A stretch of 64,000 bases of DNA from Brevinema_A sp051649605 (GTDB lineage: Bacteria; Spirochaetota; Brevinematia; Brevinematales; Brevinemataceae): assembly GCA_051649605.1 (NCBI GenBank), contig JBOFHK010000006.1:27842-91841 (forward strand), given 5' to 3'. Position numbers and translations under genes: made by a program. Numbering within the stretch: the stretch's first letter is position 1; the number at the start of each line of letters is the position of its first letter. This document shows, in pieces, positions 1-8,130 of this stretch. Below the pieces are notes generated by a model. The model saw only the letters and a list, made by a program, of their open reading frames with translations, did no database searches and was not told the origin of the DNA.

Positions 1-959
1 CCCCGTGCAGGAAACTCCTCCATTACTATTTTTAAATCTATAATAGCTTTATTAAGATTTCTCTCTTGGAGCATATAAATCCCAGCTCTTCGGAGATACA
101 CATCAGGTAATAATGAGGAATCTTCTTTAGGGTATTTTCGGATAAAAGTATCTATTTTTTTTAGTACATCAGAATCAGGTAAAGAACTTAATATCATAAT
201 TTCTTGAAAATCACTAAAATACTCAGAAACTCGTGAAGGCGTATTCATCCCATTAAAACGCTTAATACGTTTCTGATCTCGTACTTCTAAGGTTGATGTA
301 ATAATTGTCCCAATTAAAGCCCCTGTCCCAATTCCTACACTTGACCATGTTACGGTATCCCAAGTAGCAACTTTACCAACAGAGGATACCAATTCGTCTG
401 TACTACTTGCATTTTGAAATTCTTTAAAGTAACGACTAGCCAATAATCCTCCAGTAATCGCAAATACCGTTGATAAAATAGTAATTGTGGAAAAAAAAGC
501 AACATAAGGAATATAGGGGCTTTTATACTCTATATTTAGCATATTAGGAGATAAATTGTGCTTAAATTCATAATGTCCGTAAGGGAGAGATAAAGGATCA
601 TCAGTATAAGCATAAATTTTTCCATTTGCAGAAATAGGGGTATTATCTTCTTGGTCAAGGATCTGGACATCAAAAGAAAATGGTGATAAGGTAGTATGAA
701 TACTTTGAATTTTTTGAGAAGAGGGAATTGTATTTGTCGTCGTAAAATAATCAACTTTATCAAAAATCATTTTAACAGATTTAGAAAAGTTTGTTAATTT
801 AAGCGGGGTTTTGCCTATCATACGAGTTCGCCCGTCTCCTTCAAGAATGCGAATAGTCGCCCCTGTCGGAGAGGAAGAAAGAAATAAATAAGAAGCATAA
901 CAAAAAGAAATCGGTAAAACCGATATTCCCAATGAAAGTATAACTAAACGTTTAAACAT
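1..959 (-). CDS. PEGA-like/TPR membrane protein, 3' end cut by window edge
   Basis: An open frame runs from ATG at 959 to base 1 with no stop, giving about 319 residues and no C-terminus. It opens with a signal peptide or membrane anchor (residues ~1-25), followed by a PEGA-like segment (SSPTGATIRI and GKTPLKLTN) that usually packs against the cell wall or other surface structures. Two hydrophobic stretches lie near residues 155-180 and 210-230. The last ~60 residues resemble a tetratricopeptide helix pair (LPDVYLRRAGIYMLQERNLNKA). The ATG sits 10 nt after the stop of the ftsL-like gene, behind a weak AGGAA, so it is probably co-transcribed with it. I infer an envelope protein; the exact function is unknown. 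Confidence 0.75.
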   Translation of the reverse strand, partial: MFKRLVILSLGISVLPISFCYASYLFLSSSPTGATIRILEGDGRTRMIGKTPLKLTNFSKSVKMIFDKVDYFTTTNTIPSSQKIQSIHTTLSPFSFDVQILDQEDNTPISANGKIYAYTDDPLSLPYGHYEFKHNLSPNMLNIEYKSPYIPYVAFFSTITILSTVFAITGGLLASRYFKEFQNASSTDELVSSVGKVATWDTVTWSSVGIGTGALIGTIITSTLEVRDQKRIKRFNGMNTPSRVSEYFSDFQEIMILSSLPDSDVLKKIDTFIRKYPKEDSSLLPDVYLRRAGIYMLQERNLNKAIIDLKIVMEEFPAR

Positions 960-969
960 ATGATTCCTG

Positions 970-1218
970 CTATTCTATAATGATAACATCTTTAGGAGAA
1001 AGTTTTGTTCCCATTTTTTCTGCTTGTTTGATCAATCGAACTCTTTCTTTATTGATTAAAGCACTAAGCTCTTGCTTATGAGCGTTCATTACTTCTAACT
1101 GTTGAGTAAGCTTTATAATCTCTCTCATTTTGTCTCGTGATTCTATTCTCTGCTCTGTAAATAATAGTCCATAAAATAACAGGACGACTAAAATAAATAA
1201 AAATTTAAATACTGGCAT
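970..1218 (-). CDS. ftsL: FtsL-like cell division protein
   Basis: This is an 82-residue protein with a short cytoplasmic N-terminus, one membrane helix (about residues 4-21: FKFLFILVVLLFYGLLF) and then a charged heptad-type coiled coil. That is the shape of FtsL, the bitopic divisome protein that pairs with FtsB/DivIC. Sequence conservation in FtsL is very low, so the call rests on topology and on position directly after rsmH, the usual ftsL location. The start is ATG 1218, because AGGAG lies about 6 nt upstream; the in-frame ATG at 1251 has no such site. It overlaps the end of rsmH by 14 nt, which suggests translational coupling. Confidence 0.65.
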   Translation of the reverse strand: MPVFKFLFILVVLLFYGLLFTEQRIESRDKMREIIKLTQQLEVMNAHKQELSALINKERVRLIKQAEKMGTKLSPKDVIIIE

Positions 1219-2074
1219 CTTCTCTCCTCTGAAATACTCTAAGTTTGGCACTTCTAGCAGCAGGATTTTGTGCTATTTCTTCTCGAGAAGGTACAATAGG
1301 TTTTGGAGTAATAATAACCCCCTCTCTCATATGTGCTTTAAAAGATTTTTTTACAAGCCTATCTTCTAAAGAATGAAAGCTAAGAATACAAAGTACCCCT
1401 CTAGGAGCCAAATGAAAAATAATATCCTTCAACATATTTTCGACAATTTCTAATTCTTCATTAACAAATATACGTAATGCCTGAAATATTTTTGTTGCTG
1501 GGTGAACTTTCCCATACCGACCAATGCTTTTTAATAAAAAATCGGACAATTCTTTTGCCGAAAAAAACGGTCGTTGTCGGACAATTTCTCGAGCAAAACG
1601 CCTAGAAAAGCGTTCTTCTCCATAATAATAAAAAATATCCGCTAAATCATTTTCTGAAAAAGTATTAATCACTTGCTCCGCAGAAAGAACTCCATTTTCT
1701 GATAATCTCATATCCAAAGTATCATCATCAAAAGAAAAACCCCGCCCTGCTCCTTTAAAATGAAACATCGAGACGCCCATATCAATCAATATCGCATCAA
1801 AAAGAGGAAATGCGTGTTGTATCCGAATATCGGTGAGGTGATCATACGTATCACATACATAAGTAACATGGGTAAATTCTTTCATCCGATCACGAGCTTT
1901 CTCTAAAATCAACCGATCCCGGTCCAAACAGAGTATTTGCCCTTTAGGATTATATTTTGCTAATAAAGAAGCATGCCCTCCTTCCCCTGTCGTCAGATCG
2001 GCAATCACACTTGTTGAAGTAAGAGAAAAATAGTTGATAATTGTATTCACTAAGATTGGCGTATGGTAAATCAT
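1205..2074 (-). CDS. rsmH: 16S rRNA (cytosine1402-N4)-methyltransferase RsmH
   Basis: A 289-residue SAM-dependent methyltransferase of the RsmH (MraW) family, which methylates N4 of C1402 in the 16S rRNA decoding centre. The N-terminus has the family opening (MIYHTPILVN) and the SAM-binding loop (ADLTTGEGGHA, residues ~26-36). The central LIDMGVSMFHF and GRGFSFDDDTLDMR and the C-terminal ILSFHSLEDRLVKK are diagnostic. Length is slightly below the usual ~310. Its ATG overlaps the stop of the upstream phosphatase gene as ATGA, and it overlaps ftsL downstream, so the three are probably translated together. The rsmH-ftsL order is the start of a classical dcw cluster, but no ftsI or mur gene follows before the window edge. 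Confidence 0.95.
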   Translation of the reverse strand: MIYHTPILVNTIINYFSLTSTSVIADLTTGEGGHASLLAKYNPKGQILCLDRDRLILEKARDRMKEFTHVTYVCDTYDHLTDIRIQHAFPLFDAILIDMGVSMFHFKGAGRGFSFDDDTLDMRLSENGVLSAEQVINTFSENDLADIFYYYGEERFSRRFAREIVRQRPFFSAKELSDFLLKSIGRYGKVHPATKIFQALRIFVNEELEIVENMLKDIIFHLAPRGVLCILSFHSLEDRLVKKSFKAHMREGVIITPKPIVPSREEIAQNPAARSAKLRVFQRREDASI

Positions 2075-4515
2075 GAAGAAAACTCTCCCTTAATTTTTAA
2101 GAATATTGTCATTTCATTACCTTTATGATTGAATTTTACACGATCTGCCAGTGTGCGAATCATGGTAATACCACGTCCAAAGTCTTTTAAGATATTTTCT
2201 GTAGAGAAAGGGTCAGCAATATTATTATAATTAAAGCCTGATCCTTCATCTCTTACACGAATAACAATTAAAGAGCCAGCAATCCGAAATTCTATATAAA
2301 CTTTTTTTTGAGTATTATATTTATTCCCATGAGCAACCGCATTCAGTAGGGCTTCATAAAAACATGTACGAAGTTTCCAGTACATCGCCGAATTTAATTC
2401 TGCAATTTTATGGATATAAGAACAAATTTGATCGATAACCATATCTACCGCTAACAGCGATGAAGAAATATAAAGGTGATGTTTATTGGTACAGGAACGA
2501 TCAATACTAACTAACATCATACTAACATCATCCTCAGGGAGAGAAGTATTTCGATGAACAAATGCAGCGTATATATTATCTAATAAAACTTTATCATTCA
2601 CTGCTTTATTTGTTTGGATAACATGACGCATCTCTAATAGTTTTTCTTTCATTGTGCCTAAAATATACTGAAGGATACCATCTGTATAAAGAATCATCTT
2701 ACATTTTTCAGGGAGTTGAATCGTATAAACAAGATCCTCAAAAGAGACATTAAGAAGCCCCCCTAAAGGATATCCCATACCCTCTAAAATCTTAACTTCA
2801 TTTTTATCCATATCATAGATCAAAGGGAAAGGGTGTCCACTATTGATATATTGGAAAGTATTTTCTTGAAAATCAATAACACCATAAAATAAGGTTACAA
2901 AACTCCCTTCTGGAAGAATTTCTGCTAAATAAGTATTAAAATAAGACATGACTTTAGGAATACTCCCTGCATCACTTGGTACAAATTCAATAAGGATTTT
3001 TAAGGCTGCCGTAATCAACGAGGCCGAAATTCCATGCCCAGAAACATCAGCAATCAAAATACCCATTTGATCATTCGGGAGAGGGATTACAGTAAAGAAA
3101 TCACCACTCAGCTGGTAAGCAGGTTTATATAATGTATTAACATAGACACCAGGGCGATAGATTGTTGGGAGGGTCAGAATATGTTCCTGAATACTTCGAG
3201 CGGTATTTAATTCTTCATAAAGTATTTGAGTTTCTTTATCAAGGTAAGCCATATTATCGTGATAAATCGTATTATCTTCTAAGATAACCTCAATAATCGT
3301 CTTATCACCAAAAACAATCCCCTTCAAGCGTACTTGAAATTCTTCATCGTTATCTATCCCCGTAAGCATCGTAGATTGTTCCTGTCCTAATAAAATTTGA
3401 TGGACAATTTGTTGATAAGATTCTTCTGAAATATCAAATAATTCAAAAATATTTTTCTGGGTTGCTTCTCTTACTTTATAAACATCAAGGCTTTTCATAA
3501 AGGCTTCATTACTATATAAAATCACCCCTTCTTGAGTGAACATCGCAGCTCCCACAATAGAACTACCAGAAGTAAAACGTTTTAAAGTGTTGGATTCACC
3601 TAACAATTCTCGTTTGAATTCCATCTGCTCATCGTAGAACACAAGAAAACATTTCGTTACTAAAAAATTTTTATTATTAATCGGAAAACCCTCTAAACGG
3701 ATTCGTCTTCCCTGTAACATAAAAGACTGTCCAATTCGTTTTCCATCTAGGAGCATTAAAAATATTTCTCTACTAATAAATTCCACAAAATTTGGAACAT
3801 CTCCCTGAAACATTTGATATAAAGCGTCATTGCCAAAATCTAATTCCCCAAGTGGATTACAAAGTGCCATCGCATAGGGAGAATCCCAAACTGTTTCTTT
3901 AAGAACTTTAAAAACACCTCGATGCCCCGAGGCTGCTTCTCCTAAAAAAGTAAAGATCAGTAATGTATCATTAACAGATCTAATCTGTTCCTGTAAAAGC
4001 AGTGTCCAAGTTGTCGATGGTAGAATATACACTAGGATCAGTAGACGTTTATTAAAAAAAGGAATACTATAAGAATAGGCATAACAGTCTAGTTCTTTAT
4101 TTTCTGCAGGACAAAATTCATGCCCTACCCCAATATGATATACATTATATAGTGATTGTTGGACATAGTATTCTAAGATTTTTTTTTCTTCTTTTACGAT
4201 TCCTACAGTACGAGAAGGAAAAGTAAGGACATTATTGTGGGTCAAAATAAAGATTCGATAATCTTTAATTTCTTTAATATAAGACAAAATATTTTTTCTC
4301 AAAGACTCAATACTATCTGCAGCAAGAATTTGATGGAAAATATTACTAGCAAAAGAAAAAGAGTGTGGATTATGATGTTTTGGTAGGTATTTTGAAATTC
4401 CAAAAAATAAAGCACAATAAAGAATCCCAACAATAAACCCTACCACGATTAGATATTGATAAAAAATAGTGAGAAAAAACAGAACTCCTATCAATACAAC
4501 AATAAGAATCAACAT
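2071..4515 (-). CDS. PP2C/SpoIIE phosphatase fused to RsbW-type ATPase domain
   Basis: An 814-residue membrane-tethered partner-switching regulator. Residues ~1-45 form two hydrophobic helices. A sensor-like region follows, with PAS-like segments (one at ~315-400, including AAMFTQEGVILYSNEAF). The SpoIIE/RsbU-type PP2C domain spans ~435-640, with metal-binding SGDFF and IADVSGHGISASL. The last ~150 residues are an RsbW-like GHKL ATPase, with N-box EALLNAVAHGN and G1 motif VRDEGSGFN. Family knowledge says the phosphatase dephosphorylates a STAS protein and the RsbW part binds or phosphorylates it. Here both opposing activities sit on one chain. The STAS gene lies 7 nt upstream, so it is the obvious partner. 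The controlled sigma factor or target is not visible in the window. Confidence 0.88.
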   Translation of the reverse strand: MLILIVVLIGVLFFLTIFYQYLIVVGFIVGILYCALFFGISKYLPKHHNPHSFSFASNIFHQILAADSIESLRKNILSYIKEIKDYRIFILTHNNVLTFPSRTVGIVKEEKKILEYYVQQSLYNVYHIGVGHEFCPAENKELDCYAYSYSIPFFNKRLLILVYILPSTTWTLLLQEQIRSVNDTLLIFTFLGEAASGHRGVFKVLKETVWDSPYAMALCNPLGELDFGNDALYQMFQGDVPNFVEFISREIFLMLLDGKRIGQSFMLQGRRIRLEGFPINNKNFLVTKCFLVFYDEQMEFKRELLGESNTLKRFTSGSSIVGAAMFTQEGVILYSNEAFMKSLDVYKVREATQKNIFELFDISEESYQQIVHQILLGQEQSTMLTGIDNDEEFQVRLKGIVFGDKTIIEVILEDNTIYHDNMAYLDKETQILYEELNTARSIQEHILTLPTIYRPGVYVNTLYKPAYQLSGDFFTVIPLPNDQMGILIADVSGHGISASLITAALKILIEFVPSDAGSIPKVMSYFNTYLAEILPEGSFVTLFYGVIDFQENTFQYINSGHPFPLIYDMDKNEVKILEGMGYPLGGLLNVSFEDLVYTIQLPEKCKMILYTDGILQYILGTMKEKLLEMRHVIQTNKAVNDKVLLDNIYAAFVHRNTSLPEDDVSMMLVSIDRSCTNKHHLYISSSLLAVDMVIDQICSYIHKIAELNSAMYWKLRTCFYEALLNAVAHGNKYNTQKKVYIEFRIAGSLIVIRVRDEGSGFNYNNIADPFSTENILKDFGRGITMIRTLADRVKFNHKGNEMTIFLKIKGEFSS

Positions 4516-4522
4516 TACTGTA

Positions 4523-4849
4523 TTAATCTAATTCATCTAAGGTATCACAAATAAAAAGAAATTCCTGAAGTTTAAATGCAATAAACAAATCTTTCATTTC
4601 TGTATGAAGATTAACAACAGCAATTTTACCGCCAAGATCGGTAATCCTTTTATAAGCTAAAAGGAATTTTCCGATACCAGAACTCCCTATAAAATGCATA
4701 TCTGTACAATCAATCGCAATGAATTTTTCCCCTTTATCCATTAAGTCATAAATAACTTGTTTAAATTCATTAGCAATAGGATCATTTACTAGATTTTCTT
4801 CTACTCGAATTACATAGTATTGTCCATGACGAGAACTTGTATATTTCAC
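4523..4849 (-). CDS. STAS-domain anti-sigma factor antagonist
   Basis: A 108-residue single STAS domain of the SpoIIAA/RsbV type. The phosphorylation loop is recognisable (CTDMHFIGSSGIGKFL, residues ~48-63); the first Ser of SSG corresponds to the regulatory serine of the family. It starts at GTG 4849, with AAGGAG 6 nt upstream, and has its own consensus promoter at 4880-4908. It lies 7 nt before the phosphatase/kinase fusion, and together they form a partner-switching pair. The phospho-state of this protein presumably decides whether it sequesters the RsbW-like domain. No sigma factor gene is adjacent, so the output could be something other than transcription. Confidence 0.9.
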   Translation of the reverse strand: MKYTSSRHGQYYVIRVEENLVNDPIANEFKQVIYDLMDKGEKFIAIDCTDMHFIGSSGIGKFLLAYKRITDLGGKIAVVNLHTEMKDLFIAFKLQEFLFICDTLDELD

Positions 4850-4879
4850 AATGGACTCCTTAATTGTATAATAATATAT

Positions 4880-4908
4880 ATTATATAAGGATCTGTATAA
4901 AAAGTCAA
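4880..4908 (-). promoter_or_regulatory. Promoter of the STAS/RsbU-type genes
   Basis: On the minus strand TTGACT (4903-4908) is followed after 17 nt by TATAAT (4880-4885), matching the sigma-70 consensus almost perfectly. It lies 31 nt before the GTG of the STAS gene. This gives the regulatory pair and the downstream rsmH-ftsL genes a transcript independent of the recombinase gene upstream. The sequence TAAGGAGTCC occurs on both sides of the promoter; the downstream copy supplies the ribosome binding site. Confidence 0.8.
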
Positions 4909-4918
4909 GGACTCCTTA

Positions 4919-5797
4919 TTATTTTGCATGGGGATGAAACTGGAGATATTTTTGTTGTAAACTTGAAATAGAGATTTTGGTATAACGCTGAGTAACAGAA
5001 AGATTGGCATGTCCTAGTAGTTCTTGTATACAGCGAAGATTCGCTTGATTATCAAGTAAATGAGATGCAAAAGTATACCGAAATGCGTGGGGGTGAAAGT
5101 TTTTAGAAAGACTTTGGGTATATTTCCGCACAATTTTTCGAATCATTGATGTCGTCAGTCTACGTCCATTATTTGATAAAAAAACCGTATCATCAATCCC
5201 TTGATCAAGATTTTTCCTTTCTTCAAACCATAATTCTAAATCACGCTGAATCGGAGGAATAATAGGAACCAAACGCATTTTGCCTCCTTTTCCTAAAATT
5301 TTTATCACATTTTGTTTAAAAAATACCTGTTCGCATTTTAAAGAACATAATTCTTCAGAGCGAATACCAGTTGCATACATAATTTTGAGTATGCATTGAT
5401 TCCTTCTCTCTAGAATAGTTGATGAAGGAATATCTTGTAGTAAATGGGTCATTTCATTGACACTTAATGTTGTAGGGATAACTGTAGGACACTTGGGACT
5501 GGAAAATAACACGAACACATTACTATCAATAACATTTTCTGTCATCAGATAATGAAAAAAATTTCTTAAAACACTAAGCTTACGAGAAACTGTTCGAGGG
5601 GAAAGATGTTGCTTACTATCAAACCATGAAGAAATTATTTGGGGGCTTAATTCTTTCCAAGAATAATGGTAAGTATCTAAAAAGCTAATAAATTCATCAA
5701 TATCTTTCATATACGCCACTAGCGTATTTTTAGAATATTGTCGATAATGCTCCAAATAGTTAAGAAAATAATCTCTATACTGTATAAGGGACTCCAT
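4919..5797 (-). CDS. xerC: Tyrosine recombinase of the XerC/XerD family
   Basis: A 292-residue site-specific recombinase. Residues ~5-90 form the SAM-like core-binding domain (YRQYSKNTLVAYMKDIDEF). The catalytic domain carries the conserved Arg in ATGIRSEELCSL, Lys in GKGGKMRLVPI, the HxxR box in HPHAFRYTFASHLLD, the second His in LLGHANLSVTQRYT, and the nucleophilic Tyr in that last motif. Length fits XerC/XerD rather than a phage integrase. The presumed role is resolution of chromosome dimers together with FtsK, also encoded in this window. I chose ATG 5797 over GTG 5803 because GAGAAGG then has proper spacing. I cannot tell XerC from XerD, and no dif site was identified. Confidence 0.9.
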   Translation of the reverse strand: MESLIQYRDYFLNYLEHYRQYSKNTLVAYMKDIDEFISFLDTYHYSWKELSPQIISSWFDSKQHLSPRTVSRKLSVLRNFFHYLMTENVIDSNVFVLFSSPKCPTVIPTTLSVNEMTHLLQDIPSSTILERRNQCILKIMYATGIRSEELCSLKCEQVFFKQNVIKILGKGGKMRLVPIIPPIQRDLELWFEERKNLDQGIDDTVFLSNNGRRLTTSMIRKIVRKYTQSLSKNFHPHAFRYTFASHLLDNQANLRCIQELLGHANLSVTQRYTKISISSLQQKYLQFHPHAK

Positions 5798-5808
5798 ATA
5801 CACCTTCT

Positions 5809-6555
5809 CTAAGGAATAATATAAAATGATTTAATTAATTCTACAGGGCTAGAACGTAAATTTTCAGCACGAAGCCAGACATAGTAACGCTTATCTTCTA
5901 AATAATCAAACAGTAGTTCCTGAAGATCCATATAAAAGGTATACGTTCCCCGATTTAATACCTTGTTTAGTATTAACGATTTACAAATATCACCGTTACG
6001 ATTATAAATCAAAAGACTAACTTTTGCCGATTCTTTTAAGGAAGCAGTAATTTCTAAGTTTTCTTGAGAAACTCGCAGTGTCGTGGTATTGAGAATCAAA
6101 TCTTCTGCTTGGATAATACCTCGTTTTACCATACCCATCCCTGCTGATCTCAGTTCAATATCTTCCCCATACAACTCAAGAACCAAATAAACCCTATTAA
6201 GTGCTATTTGGTCATTGGTAAGCCTGTAAATATCTTGTTCGACAAAATCAAAAGAAAAAACTTCTGTGTCTGTAAAGGTATCGTAAATTTTTACACGAAC
6301 ATAAGAAGAAAAATTTTGCTTTTGGAAAGTAACAAAAATATTGGTAAAACTATACTCTTCTTCTAAAACGATATCTTCGATACGAATACGGTTAATGGTA
6401 GCATTAGGATCTACCATAATAGCATTATTGGATTCTACAACTCCTGTTTGATCAGTAAGTCGTAAACTAGGTAAGTTGTTGATTGACCAAGAAATCGACT
6501 TCCCATAATTAGGTACAGTATAACAAAGTAGAAAAATAATAAGATGTTTTATCAC
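5809..6555 (-). CDS. Exported protein of unknown function
   Basis: A 248-residue protein with a short N-terminal signal sequence (MIKHLIIFLLCYTVPNYG) and a mature part rich in beta-type sequence. The C-terminal ~80 residues (AKVSLLIYNRNGDICKSLILNKVLNRGTYTF) resemble a FlgD-type or Ig-like fold that ends many spirochaete secreted proteins. It has no catalytic motif I recognise. It lies 2 nt from the upstream gene, and its stop abuts the ribosome binding site of xerC, so it belongs to the same transcript. The likely location is periplasm or outer surface. Confidence 0.7.
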   Translation of the reverse strand: MIKHLIIFLLCYTVPNYGKSISWSINNLPSLRLTDQTGVVESNNAIMVDPNATINRIRIEDIVLEEEYSFTNIFVTFQKQNFSSYVRVKIYDTFTDTEVFSFDFVEQDIYRLTNDQIALNRVYLVLELYGEDIELRSAGMGMVKRGIIQAEDLILNTTTLRVSQENLEITASLKESAKVSLLIYNRNGDICKSLILNKVLNRGTYTFYMDLQELLFDYLEDKRYYVWLRAENLRSSPVELIKSFYIIP

Positions 6556-6557
6556 AA

Positions 6558-7502
6558 TTATTTTTTCTCCTCAATATCTTTTTGAGATCTTTCCACTCCG
6601 CTAACAAAACGATCAAGCCACTCTAAATTATCTTCTTTATCATCATTAGGTTGGTGTAGAAATTTATTATATTCTTTTTTTTGTTTCCCTAATACTAATT
6701 TATGATAAATTATACGATCAACAATTATTAAGACTATCCAAAATAAAGGAAACAATAGTAGAAACAAAAACTGCAAAATAGAACCCATTCCAAAATTTTT
6801 CTGATGGATAAAAAATAAAATTAAGGGGGTCTTCAATCCTTCATCAATAGTTTTTTTGTACAAAAAATTCTGACGAGTTAAAGTAAATTTTCCATCAGGG
6901 TGATTTTTATACCGATCAATAAATTCTTGAGCAGAAGGGGCATTAAGCGGAGAAAAAATGCGGGAACGGTAACTAAGATAAATTTTTTGACCAGAACGAT
7001 CTAACTGATTTTGTAACAAATCTGTATTAAAAGCAAGCTCTATTAGGATCTCTCCCTGCCTAGTCTTATAGCTATCAATTAAAACAAGAGCTTGAGGAGA
7101 CACAACTTGATTGTATTTATAAATAACCATGCCATTTTGATAAAGAACAATATCTTCAAAAAATTTATCATGTTTTAAATAAGTATCAACTAAATATTCT
7201 AAATCATTAAAATCCCTATCAATCGCAGATTCTAAAGCATAGTCAGTCGATAAATCATTTAGAAAATTGTTAATAAGATTCTTGGGGTTGATGAGCAGTG
7301 CTTCTTGTTGCCTCTGTACCATTAATTCTACTGGTTCTGATTTTTCTGTAGCCCACATATTGGGGATATTATCATAGATTTCTTCAAGCTTTTGATAAAA
7401 AGAACTTAGATAAGGTACTACGTTTCGAGGAAAAAAAAATAAAATAGAGACTAATACTAAAAATAAAAAACAACAATATCTTAATAATTTATACAGATTC
7501 AT
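6558..7502 (-). CDS. Membrane protein with periplasmic domain, unknown function
   Basis: A 314-residue protein with a signal anchor at residues ~8-26, a periplasmic domain of roughly 200 residues, a second strong helix at ~238-263 (ILQFLFLLLFPLFWIVLIIVDRII) and a short charged cytoplasmic tail. This topology resembles sensor proteins with a Cache-like extracytoplasmic domain but without an output module. I do not recognise the family. It overlaps the end of the upstream gene by 14 nt and is followed after 2 nt by the exported protein gene. The three genes 5809-7917 therefore look like one functional unit in the envelope. Confidence 0.65.
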   Translation of the reverse strand: MNLYKLLRYCCFLFLVLVSILFFFPRNVVPYLSSFYQKLEEIYDNIPNMWATEKSEPVELMVQRQQEALLINPKNLINNFLNDLSTDYALESAIDRDFNDLEYLVDTYLKHDKFFEDIVLYQNGMVIYKYNQVVSPQALVLIDSYKTRQGEILIELAFNTDLLQNQLDRSGQKIYLSYRSRIFSPLNAPSAQEFIDRYKNHPDGKFTLTRQNFLYKKTIDEGLKTPLILFFIHQKNFGMGSILQFLFLLLFPLFWIVLIIVDRIIYHKLVLGKQKKEYNKFLHQPNDDKEDNLEWLDRFVSGVERSQKDIEEKK

Positions 7503-7917
7503 CCCTTACTTCCTCTTTTGTTTTGCCAATAATTACCACAGCGATACAACCCAGTAATAAAATAATAAGCGCTATAGATCCAATCATAAAAAATAATTTT
7601 TTCTCCTTCTCTATAGAAAAATTATCAGAAAGAGAAGAACTTGGTGATTTCATTTTATACACAACAATATCTTGAGATTTACGACCCTGATTGATTAGAA
7701 AAGCTTGATTAGGTATTTTCATCCCTGACAATCGATAATACTCTGCTATCATTTCATCGATTTCTAATTGAGAGATGGAAAGTGCTTCTGTTAATTTTAC
7801 AATCTCCTGAGACTGAGTAATATTATCTAATATTCCTGATTCCCCAAAAATAAAAACCATAACTAACGCAACAATCGCAAAATAAACCGATAACAATACC
7901 ACTTTGGATTTAACCAT
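7489..7917 (-). CDS. Small two-helix membrane protein, unknown function
   Basis: A 142-residue protein with an N-terminal helix (residues ~4-24, KVVLLSVYFAIVALVMVFIFG), a soluble middle part beginning with a coiled-coil-like segment (EIVKLTEALSISQLEIDEMIAEYYRL), and a second helix at ~108-131 followed by a short acidic tail. The middle part is presumably periplasmic. It is the first gene of the long minus-strand run; the 200 nt upstream separate it from the divergent EAL-HDOD gene. Family not recognised. Confidence 0.6.
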   Translation of the reverse strand: MVKSKVVLLSVYFAIVALVMVFIFGESGILDNITQSQEIVKLTEALSISQLEIDEMIAEYYRLSGMKIPNQAFLINQGRKSQDIVVYKMKSPSSSLSDNFSIEKEKKLFFMIGSIALIILLLGCIAVVIIGKTKEEVRDESV

Positions 7918-8074
7918 AATGTGATCCTTTGGAAATAAATTTTCTCTACTATCTATGGTATCGGCATTTCCTTAACAAACTTAAGAATCTCCACTTCTTA
8001 CTCTATTATTTTTGATCAACAAAATATTAAATATATTAAAGGCTTCCTACAAATAAAAAATAATAAAAGAGATA

Positions 8075-8103
8075 TTGCAAAAAGTCTTACCCCATAGTAT
8101 AAT
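8075..8103 (+). promoter_or_regulatory. Promoter of the EAL-HDOD gene
   Basis: TTGCAA (8075-8080) and TATAAT (8098-8103) are separated by 17 nt and lie 27 nt before the ATG at 8131. Both boxes and the spacing fit a sigma-70 promoter. Confidence 0.7.
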
Positions 8104-8130
8104 AGTAAATAAAAGCGAGTGAGGTTTTCC

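Noticed and set aside
536..763. A 75-codon frame on the minus strand
   Set aside because: It is a shadow of the longer PEGA/TPR gene that runs off the left edge in another frame.
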